From contig NZ_CP124613.1 of NCBI RefSeq assembly GCF_029958905.1, positions 558,001 through 622,000 of the forward strand: a DNA stretch of 64,000 nt, read 5' to 3'. The translations under genes were made by a program, and so were the position numbers. This document shows positions 30,414 to 39,917 of the stretch, piece after piece. The stretch comes from Vibrio sp. YMD68. GTDB lineage: Bacteria; Pseudomonadota; Gammaproteobacteria; Enterobacterales; Vibrionaceae. Position 1 is the first letter of the stretch, and every line of letters begins with the position of its first letter. The notes below the pieces were generated by a model, which saw only the letters and a program-made list of their open reading frames with translations, did not search any database and was not told the DNA's origin.

Positions 30414-32015
30414 TTAACTTTTTTTGTTTTTCCACTTCACGCAAAAAGCAACGCGGTCTTTATTAAGATTAATAACTTCAGAGTCACCTATTAGTCTCTT
30501 CGTAGATGATTTATATTTAGATACTTCATCAATAGATATAAAAATTTGCTTTTCGAAGCTTGCATAAGTAGAGATAAGGCTTTCTATCGAGGTCACATCC
30601 ATATTTTTAAACAACAGACTGTCGTGGATGATGCAAGGTAAACCAGTTTTCTCTAAAAAGGTTAAATCTAAAGATATCATGTTGGCGAACCCTTTACCTG
30701 TACCTCTATCATCGCCTCCATCAAACTTGTAGTCAGTGTCTAGTAAATACAGCTTAGGGCTGATCGGTTTATCTAGATAGATCTTACCGATGTACTTACT
30801 CAGACCCTGATTAATAGATTCTTGGATATTATCAATTGAGTCAACGAGTTGCTCTTTTATATCATCTTTAAGACCTTTGAGCTTCTGCTTAACCTCATCG
30901 TCTTTTTCCCAGAAATTATTTTGTTGAGATAGGTCTTTTTCAAGGCGATCTAGTTCAATAAGCTTTTCAAGTAAATAAACAGATTCTTCTTTTGAGTTTA
31001 CGATCTTTAATAGCTCTGTATCGATACCATCAATTTCAGATTTTATCTCACTGATAGTCGAAGTTAGTGTACGCTTTTCATCGTTTAGTTGATTCCGCAT
31101 TATCTTACTGATACCGCAATGAAATGAGTCAACTTGTGATAACCTATCTCGGTCTATTTCAGGGAAGAAATCAATTAACTCATTGAAGCCTTTACTGTTC
31201 TTAAGTTTCGTTTTTGATATGCTGTCTTCTGTTCTGCTTAGGCTGGTTTCATATCTAATCATTAAATCGAATAAACTGTCTTTCTTGCGTTTTAGTTCTG
31301 CATTTTCAGCACTGATTATTGACCTGATATCAGTAACATTCGCCTCCAGTGCATTTTTGAGAGTAGATATTTGCTCTCGTAGACTTTCAAGCTCCGTTTG
31401 GTTCTTATTGAATTTAGTTTTAGTGATTTTTACTATCGCGCCAGTGTTAAACGTACCCTTAATATTTTTCTGTACGTCTGTTTCTACCTTTTTTTCTTGT
31501 TCAAGTTTTGAGATGGCATGATACTCATCAAATAGCTTTAGTATTCGTTTTCTGATAGCTAACCACGCCTCTTTTGGTACTATGTCCAGAGGGCGTTTTT
31601 CATTGCAGTTATCTCTTTGGTAGATTCTGAAGAATGCGCTTACGCATTCTCTAAAACTGAGGTCATATTTATCGGTACCATACTTATCTCTTAGGATTTT
31701 TCTATATTCATCTATAGTGAGTAAATTTTTGTCTTCTATGTGATAAACACAGTCACTCGTACCTGTATTACGCACAAACGAGTATGGTTTATCAAACTCA
31801 AAGGTAAAACCCACGTCAAAGTTACTGACGTTTTTAATTACATCATCGCATTTGTCAGGAAAGTCATTGCCACCAAAAGCAAAATCAATCAACATTAATA
31901 CTGATGATTTTCCTATAGAATTATGAGCATCATCCGCACCAACAACAGAGTTCAAACCTGTTTGAAACGTTAAAGTTGTTTTAACGAGCTTTTCGCAACT
32001 TATTGATTTAAGCAA
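30414..32015 (-). CDS. ABC-3C system ATPase (DUF2326)
   Basis: A 533-residue SMC/RecN-like ATPase. The N-terminus has the Walker A region HNSIGKSSVLMLIDFAFGG (about 30-48). Residues 180-385 are a long coiled coil. The C-terminal DUF2326 domain has the SLDLTFLEKTGLPCIIHDS block and FISIDEVSKY. This layout defines the ATPase of ABC-three-component (ABC-3C) systems, predicted to sense invasion and license a linked effector. It is the last gene of a three-gene operon and overlaps the middle component by 8 bp. Confidence 0.88.
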   Translation of the reverse strand: MLKSISCEKLVKTTLTFQTGLNSVVGADDAHNSIGKSSVLMLIDFAFGGNDFPDKCDDVIKNVSNFDVGFTFEFDKPYSFVRNTGTSDCVYHIEDKNLLTIDEYRKILRDKYGTDKYDLSFRECVSAFFRIYQRDNCNEKRPLDIVPKEAWLAIRKRILKLFDEYHAISKLEQEKKVETDVQKNIKGTFNTGAIVKITKTKFNKNQTELESLREQISTLKNALEANVTDIRSIISAENAELKRKKDSLFDLMIRYETSLSRTEDSISKTKLKNSKGFNELIDFFPEIDRDRLSQVDSFHCGISKIMRNQLNDEKRTLTSTISEIKSEIDGIDTELLKIVNSKEESVYLLEKLIELDRLEKDLSQQNNFWEKDDEVKQKLKGLKDDIKEQLVDSIDNIQESINQGLSKYIGKIYLDKPISPKLYLLDTDYKFDGGDDRGTGKGFANMISLDLTFLEKTGLPCIIHDSLLFKNMDVTSIESLISTYASFEKQIFISIDEVSKYKSSTKRLIGDSEVINLNKDRVAFCVKWKNKKS

Positions 32016-32229
32016 TTTTAATTATCCCGTTGTCTAGGTCTAAATCTATTTTTTTTAATATAAATAAAACGTCTAGAGCTTCAATATAATCTGGTAAGTC
32101 TACAAAGAGTTTTTTGTTCTTAGAATACAGCTCTAAAACATCATTAGTGTTATCTAGTTTTGATAAAAGCTTTGCTGCTTTAAAGACAACACTTTCGTCG
32201 ATAGATATAATTTTATTCGGAACTATCAT
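32008..32229 (-). CDS. ABC-3C middle component
   Basis: A 73-residue helical protein (FKAAKLLSKLDNTNDVLELY, YIEALDVLFILKKIDLDLDN) overlapping both neighbours. It fits the small middle-component proteins of ABC-3C systems, thought to bridge the ATPase and effector. The assignment rests mainly on size, position and the ILKKIDLD-type ending common in this class. Confidence 0.8.
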   Translation of the reverse strand: MIVPNKIISIDESVVFKAAKLLSKLDNTNDVLELYSKNKKLFVDLPDYIEALDVLFILKKIDLDLDNGIIKIA

Positions 32230-33007
32230 CTGAAAATATCTCGCAGTGTTGAATGAAATACGAAACCAATACTTCCGCCTTTGTTCTCTCTGTTATACCA
32301 GTATTAACCATGAACCACTCACACATCTGCTCGAAAATCTCGCTTTGATTGAACCCTTCTAGTAATAACAAACTGTAATATGAGCGTACTTGGTTGCAGA
32401 TAAATACCGTACTGGCTTTTCTTTCCATTTCGATACGTTTTAGAGACTCTTTAATGTGCGCAAAGTAGGTCAATACCAACGTACTCACTTTTATTTCATT
32501 TACTGGATCAAAAGTGTCATCTGTCTTGTCTGAAACTTTTAGCGCATTATATGAGAGCTTTGTTTTGTTCAGATCTTCTTTGCTGAGCTGACCAATTCTT
32601 TGTGCAACGATCAAGATGTCTTTATGCAATGCTTGAGTGTCCCATGTCTCCGTGAGAGCTCGAATCTTGTTCGCGGATTTTTTTATTTCAACTAGCTGTC
32701 GATACTCTTCAACTGTTTTTTGGGTGTCATACACTTTATGGCACTCTTTGCAGAGTGCGATGAAGTTACCCTCTGAGTCGATCTCATCACAAAGTCGCTC
32801 TTCATTCTTTAAAAGCTCAAGTTCTCGTTCAGTAGCATTTAATGGATATATATGTGCTACATCAAAAACTCGAACAGGGACTTTAGTGTCAGTTGCTTTT
32901 CGCTTGATAAGACTCTTTCGGCAAAGGGGACACTTGCTCTGAACTTCTGATAGTAGGCTCATTTTAACTGTATCGTTAACCTGAGCGCGCCTTAGCTTAT
33001 CTGCCAA
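32213..33007 (-). CDS. ABC-3C effector with HNH nuclease domain
   Basis: A 264-residue protein. The N-terminal HNH domain has a Zn-binding CPLC and CKEC pair, the catalytic FDVAHIYPL His, and NFIALCKECHKVYD (about 22-100). The C-terminal helical region (about 150-264) is what links effectors to the ABC-3C core. It is the first gene of the operon, with the ATPase and middle component overlapping after it. Predicted role: DNA cleavage once the ATPase senses invading DNA (inferred from the family). Confidence 0.87.
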   Translation of the reverse strand: MADKLRRAQVNDTVKMSLLSEVQSKCPLCRKSLIKRKATDTKVPVRVFDVAHIYPLNATERELELLKNEERLCDEIDSEGNFIALCKECHKVYDTQKTVEEYRQLVEIKKSANKIRALTETWDTQALHKDILIVAQRIGQLSKEDLNKTKLSYNALKVSDKTDDTFDPVNEIKVSTLVLTYFAHIKESLKRIEMERKASTVFICNQVRSYYSLLLLEGFNQSEIFEQMCEWFMVNTGITERTKAEVLVSYFIQHCEIFSDDSSE

Positions 33008-33517
33008 TCTAGTAACACTCCCTAAAGAGAAATGTAGCGTGATGGAGCGCTTACCTTGAATGGAATAAGCCCCGACTACTTTACATACTATCTCATAATA
33101 AAAGTATCGTCAAAACATAGGGTTATATATTATCTTATCCTAACTATTGCCACATATATTGCTCTCCAGAAAATCAAGATTTAACGGTGCGTTGTTTTTT
33201 AGTAGAAGTTGTAGCTCATGATTTTCGAGTGAGGGAAATTGTCGCTGGTTCTGTGATAGCCACACGTTTACGTCCTACCTCAAGTTCCAAGTGACTTTGA
33301 TATCACATCAGCAAATGAGGAATATTGACGGAATTAAATTTAAAGTAATCAATATAACTTTAGAGAAGTTAAGGGTGCGATATATGCGCCTTAATTGACA
33401 GAAGAGGTGGATAATTGTGAGAACGAGAAGCTTTTTTATGCGATATGTAATAGAGCTAAAATAGCTTGGAATCTGGTTGGTTTTTGAAAGAAGAAATACG
33501 ATTGATTTAAACAAAAA
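33008..33517. other. Gene-free stretch between the ABC-3C operon and the right end
   Basis: About 510 bp with the ABC-3C promoter region on the minus strand and no credible gene. The open frame 33308-33526 runs into the terminator hairpin and is AT-rich translation noise. Confidence 0.6.
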
Positions 33518-33535
33518 GCGAACCAAGCGGTTCGC
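33513..33535 (-). terminator. Terminator inside the transposon right end
   Basis: GCGAACC-loop-GGTTCGC followed by TTTTTG on the minus strand. It lies about 100 bp beyond the gcvP stop codon in the direction of gcvP transcription. The older right end carries an equivalent hairpin (5290-5313). Confidence 0.8.
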
Positions 33536-33552
33536 CTCTTGTTATTCAGTTA

Positions 33553-33618
33553 GTTTCCAACTTAGTTATCGGTTTCCAACTCGGTTATCACAGTTTCCAA
33601 CTTAGTTATCTGTGATCA
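33553..33618. other. Transposon right end with three packed TnsB-type sites
   Basis: Three outward-facing copies of GTTTCCAACTYRGTTATC at 33553-33570, 33572-33589 and 33593-33610, then TGTGATCA ending at 33618. The sites are 19-21 bp apart, like the crowded TnsB sites of Tn7R. Confidence 0.88.
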
Positions 33619-33623
33619 AAAAC
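33619..33623. repeat. Target-site duplication AAAAC (right)
   Basis: AAAAC immediately after the right end, matching 5392-5396. Eight bases separate it from the gcvP stop codon (33632-33634). Confidence 0.85.
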
Positions 33624-33631
33624 TCAACGGT

Positions 33632-36508
33632 TTACTGGTAGCTCTCGATACTTGGGCATGAACAGATCAGGTTACGATCGCCATGAACGTTATCAACGCG
33701 GTTTACCGTCGGCCAGTATTTAGATTGTTTCGTTGCCTTTGATGGGAAACACGCTAATTCACGTGAGTAAGGGCGATCCCAATCTTCACTCGATAAATCC
33801 ACTTGTGTGTGTGGTGCATTCACAAGTGGGTTGTTATCCAGAGGCCATGCGCCTTCTTTCACCGCGGTCATTTCGTGGCGAATCGCAATCATCGCTTCAC
33901 AGAAACGATCAAGCTCTTCTAAATCTTCAGATTCAGTTGGCTCTATCATCAATGTGCCCGCTACAGGGAATGACATCGTTGGGGCATGGAAGCCGTAATC
34001 CATCAAGCGTTTCGCGATATCTTCTTCACTGATGCCGGTTTCTTCTTTTAGCGGACGAATATCAATAATACATTCGTGCGCGACGCGTCCATTGGTACCA
34101 CGGTAAAGAACAGGGTAGTGAGGACGAAGCACTTCCATCACGTAGTTCGCGTTCAGAATCGCAACTTTGGTGGCTTCGGTTAGGCCTGGTTCACCCATCA
34201 TTGCAATGTAAGCCCAAGAAATAGGCAAAATCGATGCACTGCCTAAATCAGCAGCAGAAACCGCGTAATCTGTTCCTTGAGAGCCATTTTCAATGTGACC
34301 AGGAAGGAAAGGTGCTAGGTGTGATTTAACACCGATTGGTCCCATGCCTGGGCCACCACCACCGTGTGGAATGCAGAATGTTTTATGCAAGTTCAGGTGG
34401 GATACATCAGAGCCAATGAAACCAGGAGAGGTTAAACCAACTTGTGCATTCATGTTTGCGCCATCTAGGTAGACTTGTCCGCCTGCGGCGTGAACCATTT
34501 CACACACTTCTTTTACTTGCTCTTCGTAAACACCGTGTGTTGAAGGGTAAGTGATCATGATGCTTGAAAGGTTATCGTGGTGTTTCTCAATCTTAGCCGC
34601 TAAGTCTGCCATGTCGATGTTGCCATCATCATCACAGGTAACCAGAACCACTTTCATTGAAACCATTGAAGCGGTTGCAGGGTTGGTCCCGTGAGCCGAT
34701 GTTGGAATTAGACACACGTTACGGTGGCCTTCACCTCGGCTGGCATGGTAGCGTTGAATCGCGATCAAGCCTGCGTATTCACCAGAAGCACCAGAGTTAG
34801 GTTGAAGTGAAAAATCATCATAGCCGGTGATTTCACACAGTTTCTCTTTGAGATCTTGAGCTAAAGCCGTGTAACCCGCCGCTTGTTCTAATGGCGCAAA
34901 TGGGTGCAGCTCGCCAAACTCTGGCCAAGTCACCGGAATCATTTCCGCTACGGCATTGAGCTTCATGGTACAGCTTCCCAGTGGGATCATACCGTGGGTC
35001 AATGAGAAATCTTTGTTCTCTAGCTGTTTTAGATAGCGCATCATTTGCGTTTCGCTGTGATGCGTGTTGAAAACAGGGTGAGTCAAGAACTTTGATTCAC
35101 GACGACAGTTTTCTGGAATGGCTGCAAACTCATTGGCGGCGATGTCATTGGATAGGGCATTCAGGTCTTCATTGACATTGAAGATGGCAAACAGTGCCGC
35201 TATATCACTCGTTGTCGTTGTTTCATCTAGGCTGATGCCGATCTGGCTTGGAAGTTTACGCAAGTTGATATCGGCTGCTTGAGCTTTTGCATAAAGCTCG
35301 TTTGTTTTATCACCCGTGTTTAATGTGATGGTGTCAAAGAAACTGTTGTGAGTAAGCTCAAAGCCCGATTTCGTTAGGCCTGCTGCTAAAATAGCCGTCA
35401 TGTGGTGGGTGCGACGAGCAATCGTGCGAAGGCCTTCTGCGCCATGGTACACGGCATAGAACGAAGCCATGTTAGCCAGCAGAGCTTGAGCGGTACAGAT
35501 GTTGGAAGTCGCTTTTTCGCGGCGGATGTGTTGCTCACGTGTCTGCATTGCCATGCGCAGTGCTTGATTGCCATGTGAATCAATGGAGACACCAATGATA
35601 CGCCCCGGCATGGTACGTTTGTGCTTGTCACGCGTTGCCATGAATGCCGCGTGAGGGCCGCCATAACCCATAGGAACACCGAAGCGTTGTGATGAACCGA
35701 TGACCACATCAGCGCCCATCTCACCGGCAGGTTTTAATAAGGTGGAAGCGAGTAGGTCAGTGACAACGGTAACCAATGTTTTGTTGGCTTGCGCGGCGGC
35801 AATAATATCCGTTAGATCACGTACTTGACCTGTGGTGCTAGGGTATTGAAGTAAAGCACCAAATACGTCATGTTGAGGCAGAGATTCGAGTTCACCAACC
35901 AACACATCGAAGCCGATGTATTCTGCGCGAGTTTTAACCACTTCTAGCGTCTGAGGGTGTACATCGTCTGCGACGAAAAAGACTTTACTTTTACTTTTGC
36001 CTGCACGTTTACAAAGTGTCATGGCTTCGCCAGCGGCGGTAGCTTCATCAAGCAGTGATGCGTTGGCAATATCCATTGCCGTCAAATCCATCACCATTTG
36101 TTGGAAATTCAGTAGAGACTCTAATCGACCTTGAGAGATTTCAGGCTGATAAGGTGTGTACGCTGTGTACCAACCTGGATTTTCTAAAACATTACGTAAA
36201 ATGACATTTGGGGTGAAGGTGTTGTAATAACCTTGGCCGATAAAGGTACGCTTAACTTGGTTCTGGTTGGCGAACGCTTTCATCGCGACCAGCATATCCG
36301 TTTCACTCTTTGGCGCAGCCAGTGTCATTGGCTTTTCAATGCGAATCTGTGACGGGACTGTTTCATCAATCAGAGAGTCTAAGCTAGCAGCGTTAATCGC
36401 TTCGAGCATCTTTTGTTGATCTGCTTTATTAGGCCCGTTGTGGCGTGCAACGAATTCATTTTGAGTGCCCAGATCTGCAAGTAACGGGCTTTGAGTTAAT
36501 TCAGTCAT
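33632..36508 (-). CDS. gcvP: Glycine dehydrogenase (decarboxylating), P protein
   Basis: A 958-residue P protein of the glycine cleavage system; it decarboxylates glycine on PLP and passes the aminomethyl group to lipoyl-GcvH. It shows the homodimeric two-domain architecture (N- and C-terminal halves fused), full length for the family. The PLP lysine lies in [18 protein letters not shown] (about residue 710), and LGSCTMKLN is also present. AAAGGAACA precedes the ATG. It is last in glyA-gcvH-gcvP, with a hairpin terminator between gcvH and gcvP. Its 3' end borders the Tn7-like insertion; the coding sequence is intact. Confidence 0.97.
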   Translation of the reverse strand: MTELTQSPLLADLGTQNEFVARHNGPNKADQQKMLEAINAASLDSLIDETVPSQIRIEKPMTLAAPKSETDMLVAMKAFANQNQVKRTFIGQGYYNTFTPNVILRNVLENPGWYTAYTPYQPEISQGRLESLLNFQQMVMDLTAMDIANASLLDEATAAGEAMTLCKRAGKSKSKVFFVADDVHPQTLEVVKTRAEYIGFDVLVGELESLPQHDVFGALLQYPSTTGQVRDLTDIIAAAQANKTLVTVVTDLLASTLLKPAGEMGADVVIGSSQRFGVPMGYGGPHAAFMATRDKHKRTMPGRIIGVSIDSHGNQALRMAMQTREQHIRREKATSNICTAQALLANMASFYAVYHGAEGLRTIARRTHHMTAILAAGLTKSGFELTHNSFFDTITLNTGDKTNELYAKAQAADINLRKLPSQIGISLDETTTTSDIAALFAIFNVNEDLNALSNDIAANEFAAIPENCRRESKFLTHPVFNTHHSETQMMRYLKQLENKDFSLTHGMIPLGSCTMKLNAVAEMIPVTWPEFGELHPFAPLEQAAGYTALAQDLKEKLCEITGYDDFSLQPNSGASGEYAGLIAIQRYHASRGEGHRNVCLIPTSAHGTNPATASMVSMKVVLVTCDDDGNIDMADLAAKIEKHHDNLSSIMITYPSTHGVYEEQVKEVCEMVHAAGGQVYLDGANMNAQVGLTSPGFIGSDVSHLNLHKTFCIPHGGGGPGMGPIGVKSHLAPFLPGHIENGSQGTDYAVSAADLGSASILPISWAYIAMMGEPGLTEATKVAILNANYVMEVLRPHYPVLYRGTNGRVAHECIIDIRPLKEETGISEEDIAKRLMDYGFHAPTMSFPVAGTLMIEPTESEDLEELDRFCEAMIAIRHEMTAVKEGAWPLDNNPLVNAPHTQVDLSSEDWDRPYSRELACFPSKATKQSKYWPTVNRVDNVHGDRNLICSCPSIESYQ

Positions 36509-36578
36509 TGTTCCTTTACCTTATTAATCAGATAAATATGGCTAACTGTGGATGCCAAGGTTATCAATATTCATCTTT

Positions 36579-36619
36579 AAAAAAAGCTGCTCTTGTTGGG
36601 GTAACAAATGAGCAGCTTT
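36579..36619 (-). terminator. Hairpin terminator between gcvH and gcvP
   Basis: On the minus strand GCTGCTC and GAGCAGC pair, with an inner TGTT/AACA extension, followed by seven T. It is a textbook Rho-independent terminator inside the operon, 16 bp after the gcvH stop. It would lower gcvP expression relative to gcvH unless read through. Confidence 0.8.
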
Positions 36620-36634
36620 CATGTCCTTTCCTAA

Positions 36635-37015
36635 TTACTCATCATCAATAGAGTTCAGGTATTCTTCCGCGTCTTTTAGATTATCAAGCTCTGAGGGGTC
36701 AGAAAGTTTCACTTTTACAATCCAACCACCTTCGTACGACTCTTCGTTAATTAACTCCGGGCTGTCTTCGAGCTCTTCGTTAATTTCAACAATCACACCC
36801 GTAACTGGCGCATAAATATCAGAGGCTGCTTTTACCGACTCAACCAAAGAAAAGCTTTCGCCCGCTTCAATTTCATCATCAGCTTCTGGCAGGTCAACAA
36901 ACACGACATCACCAAGCATCTCTTGTGCATGCTCTGAAATACCGATCGTTACTGTGCCGTCACCGTTGTCTTTAACCCACTCGTGGCTATCTGCAAACTT
37001 CAGTGTGTTATCCAT
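36635..37015 (-). CDS. gcvH: Glycine cleavage system H protein
   Basis: A 126-residue lipoyl carrier of the glycine cleavage system. The lipoylated lysine lies in LVESVKAASDIYAP (about residue 65). Standard features are present: HEWV near the N-terminus, EVNEEL-type region and a GGWIVKVK strand near the end. GGAG lies upstream of the ATG. It sits between glyA and gcvP in one operon. Confidence 0.97.
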   Translation of the reverse strand: MDNTLKFADSHEWVKDNGDGTVTIGISEHAQEMLGDVVFVDLPEADDEIEAGESFSLVESVKAASDIYAPVTGVIVEINEELEDSPELINEESYEGGWIVKVKLSDPSELDNLKDAEEYLNSIDDE

Positions 37016-37063
37016 TGCTTCATCTCCAAAAATAACTGTTAGTTTTTAAAAGTTGTTTAATTC

Positions 37064-38359
37064 TTACTGGTATAGCGGAAAGCGAGCGCACAGCGTTTTC
37101 ACTTGTTTGCGAACGCGTTGCTCAACGTCAGGATTACCTTCTGGGCTGTCTACAAGGCCATCGAGTACGTCACCAATCCACTCACCGATCTGCTTAAATT
37201 CTTCACTGCCAAAACCGCGGCTCGTTCCCGCTGGTGTACCCAAACGGATGCCCGATGTAATCATAGGTTTTTCTGTGTCAAATGGAATTCCATTTTTGTT
37301 ACATGTGATCCCGGCACGCTCTAGCGCTTCTTCTGCTTTATTTCCTTTCAAACCTTTAGGGCGAAGGTCAACCAGCATTAGATGGGTATCAGTACCCCCT
37401 GTCACAATGTCACAACCACGCGATTGAAGCACTTCTGCCAGTACTTTGGCGTTGCTGATCACAGAGTCGATATACGTATTAAATTCAGGGCCTAATGCTT
37501 CACCGAATGCAACGGCCTTTGCTGCAATAACATGCATCAATGGGCCACCTTGTAGACCAGGAAATACCGCTGAATTGATCTTTTTGTTGATCGCTTCATC
37601 GTTGGTCAGAATCATTCCGCCGCGAGGGCCGCGTAATGTTTTGTGAGTCGTTGTTGTCACCACGTGTGCGTGTGGGATAGGGCTAGGGTGTGCGCCTGTA
37701 GCAATTAGGCCAGCAATGTGGGCCATATCGACCATTAGAATCGCATCGACTTCATCGGCAATTTCACGGAACTTAGCAAAATCGATGGTACGAGGAATCG
37801 CTGAGCCACCGGCAATGATCATTTTTGGTTTGTGCTCTTTAGCGAGTTCTAGAACCGCATCGTAATCGATTTCGAGTGTGTCACGATCGACGCCGTATTG
37901 AACGGCGTTAAACCATTTTCCTGACATTGCAGGACGAGCACCGTGAGTTAAGTGGCCACCTGCATCTAAAGACATGCCTAAAATGGTATCGCCCGGTTGA
38001 AGAAGTGCGAGCTTAACGGCGCCATTCGCTTGAGCACCGGAGTGAGGTTGAACATTTACATAGCCACAATTAAAGAGTTTCTTTGCGCGTTCAATCGCGA
38101 TGGATTCAACCGTGTCAACGTGTTCACAGCCACCGTAGTAACGGCGACCAGGGTAACCCTCGGCGTATTTATTGGTTAGGCACGTCCCTTGAGCTTGCAT
38201 CACCGCTTTGGAAACAATGTTCTCTGAGGCGATCAATTCAATTTGCTCGTTTTGTCGAGTCTGTTCCGCTTGGATGCCTGCGAATACAGCATCGTCGGTT
38301 GCGCCAAGGTTAGTGGTGAAAAAACTGTCTAGGCTGTGATTTGAGTAAGCGTTGTTCAT
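37064..38359 (-). CDS. glyA: Serine hydroxymethyltransferase
   Basis: A 431-residue PLP enzyme interconverting serine and glycine with tetrahydrofolate. The PLP lysine lies in [15 protein letters not shown] (about residue 240); other family motifs are [11 protein letters not shown] and [12 protein letters not shown]. It is slightly longer at the N-terminus than the usual 417-residue GlyA. As first gene of the gcv operon it is the glycine-linked paralogue; a housekeeping glyA probably exists elsewhere in the genome. Confidence 0.96.
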   Translation of the reverse strand: MNNAYSNHSLDSFFTTNLGATDDAVFAGIQAEQTRQNEQIELIASENIVSKAVMQAQGTCLTNKYAEGYPGRRYYGGCEHVDTVESIAIERAKKLFNCGYVNVQPHSGAQANGAVKLALLQPGDTILGMSLDAGGHLTHGARPAMSGKWFNAVQYGVDRDTLEIDYDAVLELAKEHKPKMIIAGGSAIPRTIDFAKFREIADEVDAILMVDMAHIAGLIATGAHPSPIPHAHVVTTTTHKTLRGPRGGMILTNDEAINKKINSAVFPGLQGGPLMHVIAAKAVAFGEALGPEFNTYIDSVISNAKVLAEVLQSRGCDIVTGGTDTHLMLVDLRPKGLKGNKAEEALERAGITCNKNGIPFDTEKPMITSGIRLGTPAGTSRGFGSEEFKQIGEWIGDVLDGLVDSPEGNPDVEQRVRKQVKTLCARFPLYQ

Positions 38360-38775
38360 GGCAGAGTATCTTCCAAATTATTAGTAAGCTTGCGTTATTG
38401 TTGTTGCTTACTAAGGCTTTCGTTTGTAACTGTAAAACGCTCGACTGTTTAACCTGCATCAGATCACCAGCATAAGAGCGTGTTACAGCGCGAATAAATC
38501 CCTAAAATGGGCAAAGTTGGCTTAACTCAATATCCAATCCTTAAACGAATCCTGGAACTGGAACTAAACCAAAAACGGCATCTCTTCATCTAACAAGTCG
38601 ATAACATAACCCCAGTCATAAAAACAATCAATCAAAAATTTCCTATAGGAAACCTAGTTTCCATTTCTGTTACCAAGAGCACGCTTTATTTTACGGTCGA
38701 CTCTTTAATCAATAAGTCGCTTCATGCAACAATGTGAAATACAGAAAAGAAGCATAAAATAATAGAGGGACAAGC
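38360..38775. promoter_or_regulatory. Divergent glyA / XRE-cupin control region
   Basis: About 416 bp holding both promoters. A perfect palindrome TTTCCTATAGGAAA lies at 38639-38652, about 125 bp before the regulator gene. Its left part, with three extra bases (AAATTTCCTATAG), recurs upstream of gcvT at 39446-39458. I see no glycine riboswitch. Confidence 0.7.
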
Positions 38776-39399
38776 ATGTCTGAAGACATCTATGATGAGT
38801 ACCCGTCTTTAACTTTGGCGAAAGAATCAGTGGATCAAAATATTGAGCCTTTAAAGCTTGGCGAACGGATTAAAGACATTCGTGGCAAGCTTGGGATTAC
38901 TTTAGAAGAAGCAAGCCAAAGAACGGGTCTTGCTCGCTCAACATTAAGTAAAATTGAAAATGAGCAAATATCGCCAACGTTTCAAGCCATGCAGAAATTG
39001 GCCAGTGGATTGCAGATAGATATGCCGCAACTCTTTGAGCCGCCTAGAAAAAAAGTGGCGACAGGTCGGCGCGATATCTCGCGTTCAGGGGAAGGAAAAC
39101 CACACCCAACGCCGACTTACGAGCATGAACTCCTTGCGACGCAATTATCTAATAAAAAAATGATGCCGTTTAAAAGTCGCGTTCACGCGCGTAATTTTGA
39201 AGAGTATGGCGATTGGGTCAGGCACGATGGCGAAGAGTTTCTACTGATTCTTTCTGGCGACGTTTTATTCTATTCAGAGTTCTATGAACCGGTGTCGATG
39301 AGCGAAGGCGACAGTGTGTATTATGATGCGAATATGGGCCACATGTTGATCTCGACCAGCGAAGAAGACGCACATATTTTATGGGTTACCGCGAAGTAA
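38776..39399 (+). CDS. XRE-family regulator with cupin domain
   Basis: A 207-residue protein: an N-terminal HTH_3 domain (about 28-82; LGITLEEASQRTGLARSTLS) and a C-terminal cupin_2 domain (about 135-205; GEEFLLILSGDVLFY, then EGDSVYYDANMGHM). This architecture is typical of regulators that sense a small metabolite. Placed between glyA-gcvHP and gcvT, it is the likely glycine or C1 regulator of this cluster, probably through TTTCCTATAG sites. GAGGGA lies upstream of the ATG. Confidence 0.9.
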   Translation: MSEDIYDEYPSLTLAKESVDQNIEPLKLGERIKDIRGKLGITLEEASQRTGLARSTLSKIENEQISPTFQAMQKLASGLQIDMPQLFEPPRKKVATGRRDISRSGEGKPHPTPTYEHELLATQLSNKKMMPFKSRVHARNFEEYGDWVRHDGEEFLLILSGDVLFYSEFYEPVSMSEGDSVYYDANMGHMLISTSEEDAHILWVTAK

Positions 39400-39447
39400 A
39401 GTGAAGTAAACAAGGTCATTTGAAATGATATTTATGACCCGTTTAAA

Positions 39448-39462
39448 TTTCCTATAGTGAAA
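39448..39462. promoter_or_regulatory. Putative operator upstream of gcvT
   Basis: TTTCCTATAGTGAAA matches the palindrome at 38639-38652 with one inserted base. Probably bound by the XRE-cupin regulator. Confidence 0.55.
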
Positions 39463-39717
39463 GCAACCGTTTTCCTTTTGAGATATTTTAGTAAATAGGC
39501 GGCTATTTGATTTCAATAGAATCGAATAGTCGCTTTTTCTTGGGCGGTGCAATTGTAATTAGTATGTTAAATGTCACACTTTGAGCGGTAGGAAACTGGT
39601 TAAAGCTGGAAAAGTCATCGTGCTTGTTTATTATAAGAAACAAGATTTCCCAATCGGAAAACTCACGGAAGTGGTGCTATTACGTATTGCAGCAATAGGC
39701 AGTAATAGAACGCTAAA

Positions 39718-39793
39718 TACTAGATTGCCACATACTAGATCGCTACATACTAGTTCGTTGCATGCTAGTTCTTTTACATGCGAGTTTGCTACA
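39718..39793. repeat. 15-bp tandem repeat upstream of gcvT
   Basis: Five imperfect copies of TACTAGATCGCTACA in a row (the fourth is 16 bp). It lies in the gcvT leader, about 125 bp before the start codon. Confidence 0.8.
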
Positions 39794-39917
39794 TGGAATA
39801 GACCACTGCAATCGAGTACTACATTCATTGCCACATTATTAGCCGCCAAATGCAATGCATCGATAAGGTATTGGTGTACTTAATCGATAGTCTGTATCTG
39901 GCCTAACGGAGAAGAAA

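Larger units (their letters stand above)
39400..39917. other. gcvT leader region
   Basis: About 518 bp without a gene. It holds a TTTCCTATAGTGAAA site (39448-39462), an A/T-rich promoter area and a 15-bp tandem repeat (39718-39793). No riboswitch fold is evident. Confidence 0.6.

Noticed and set aside
33308..33526. 72-residue ORF on the - strand
   Set aside because: It starts inside the transposon-end terminator hairpin; the translation is typical of AT-rich non-coding DNA.
38360..39917. Glycine riboswitch ahead of glyA or gcvT
   Set aside because: I could not find the conserved paired aptamer core in either leader; the protein regulator and its palindromes explain control better.
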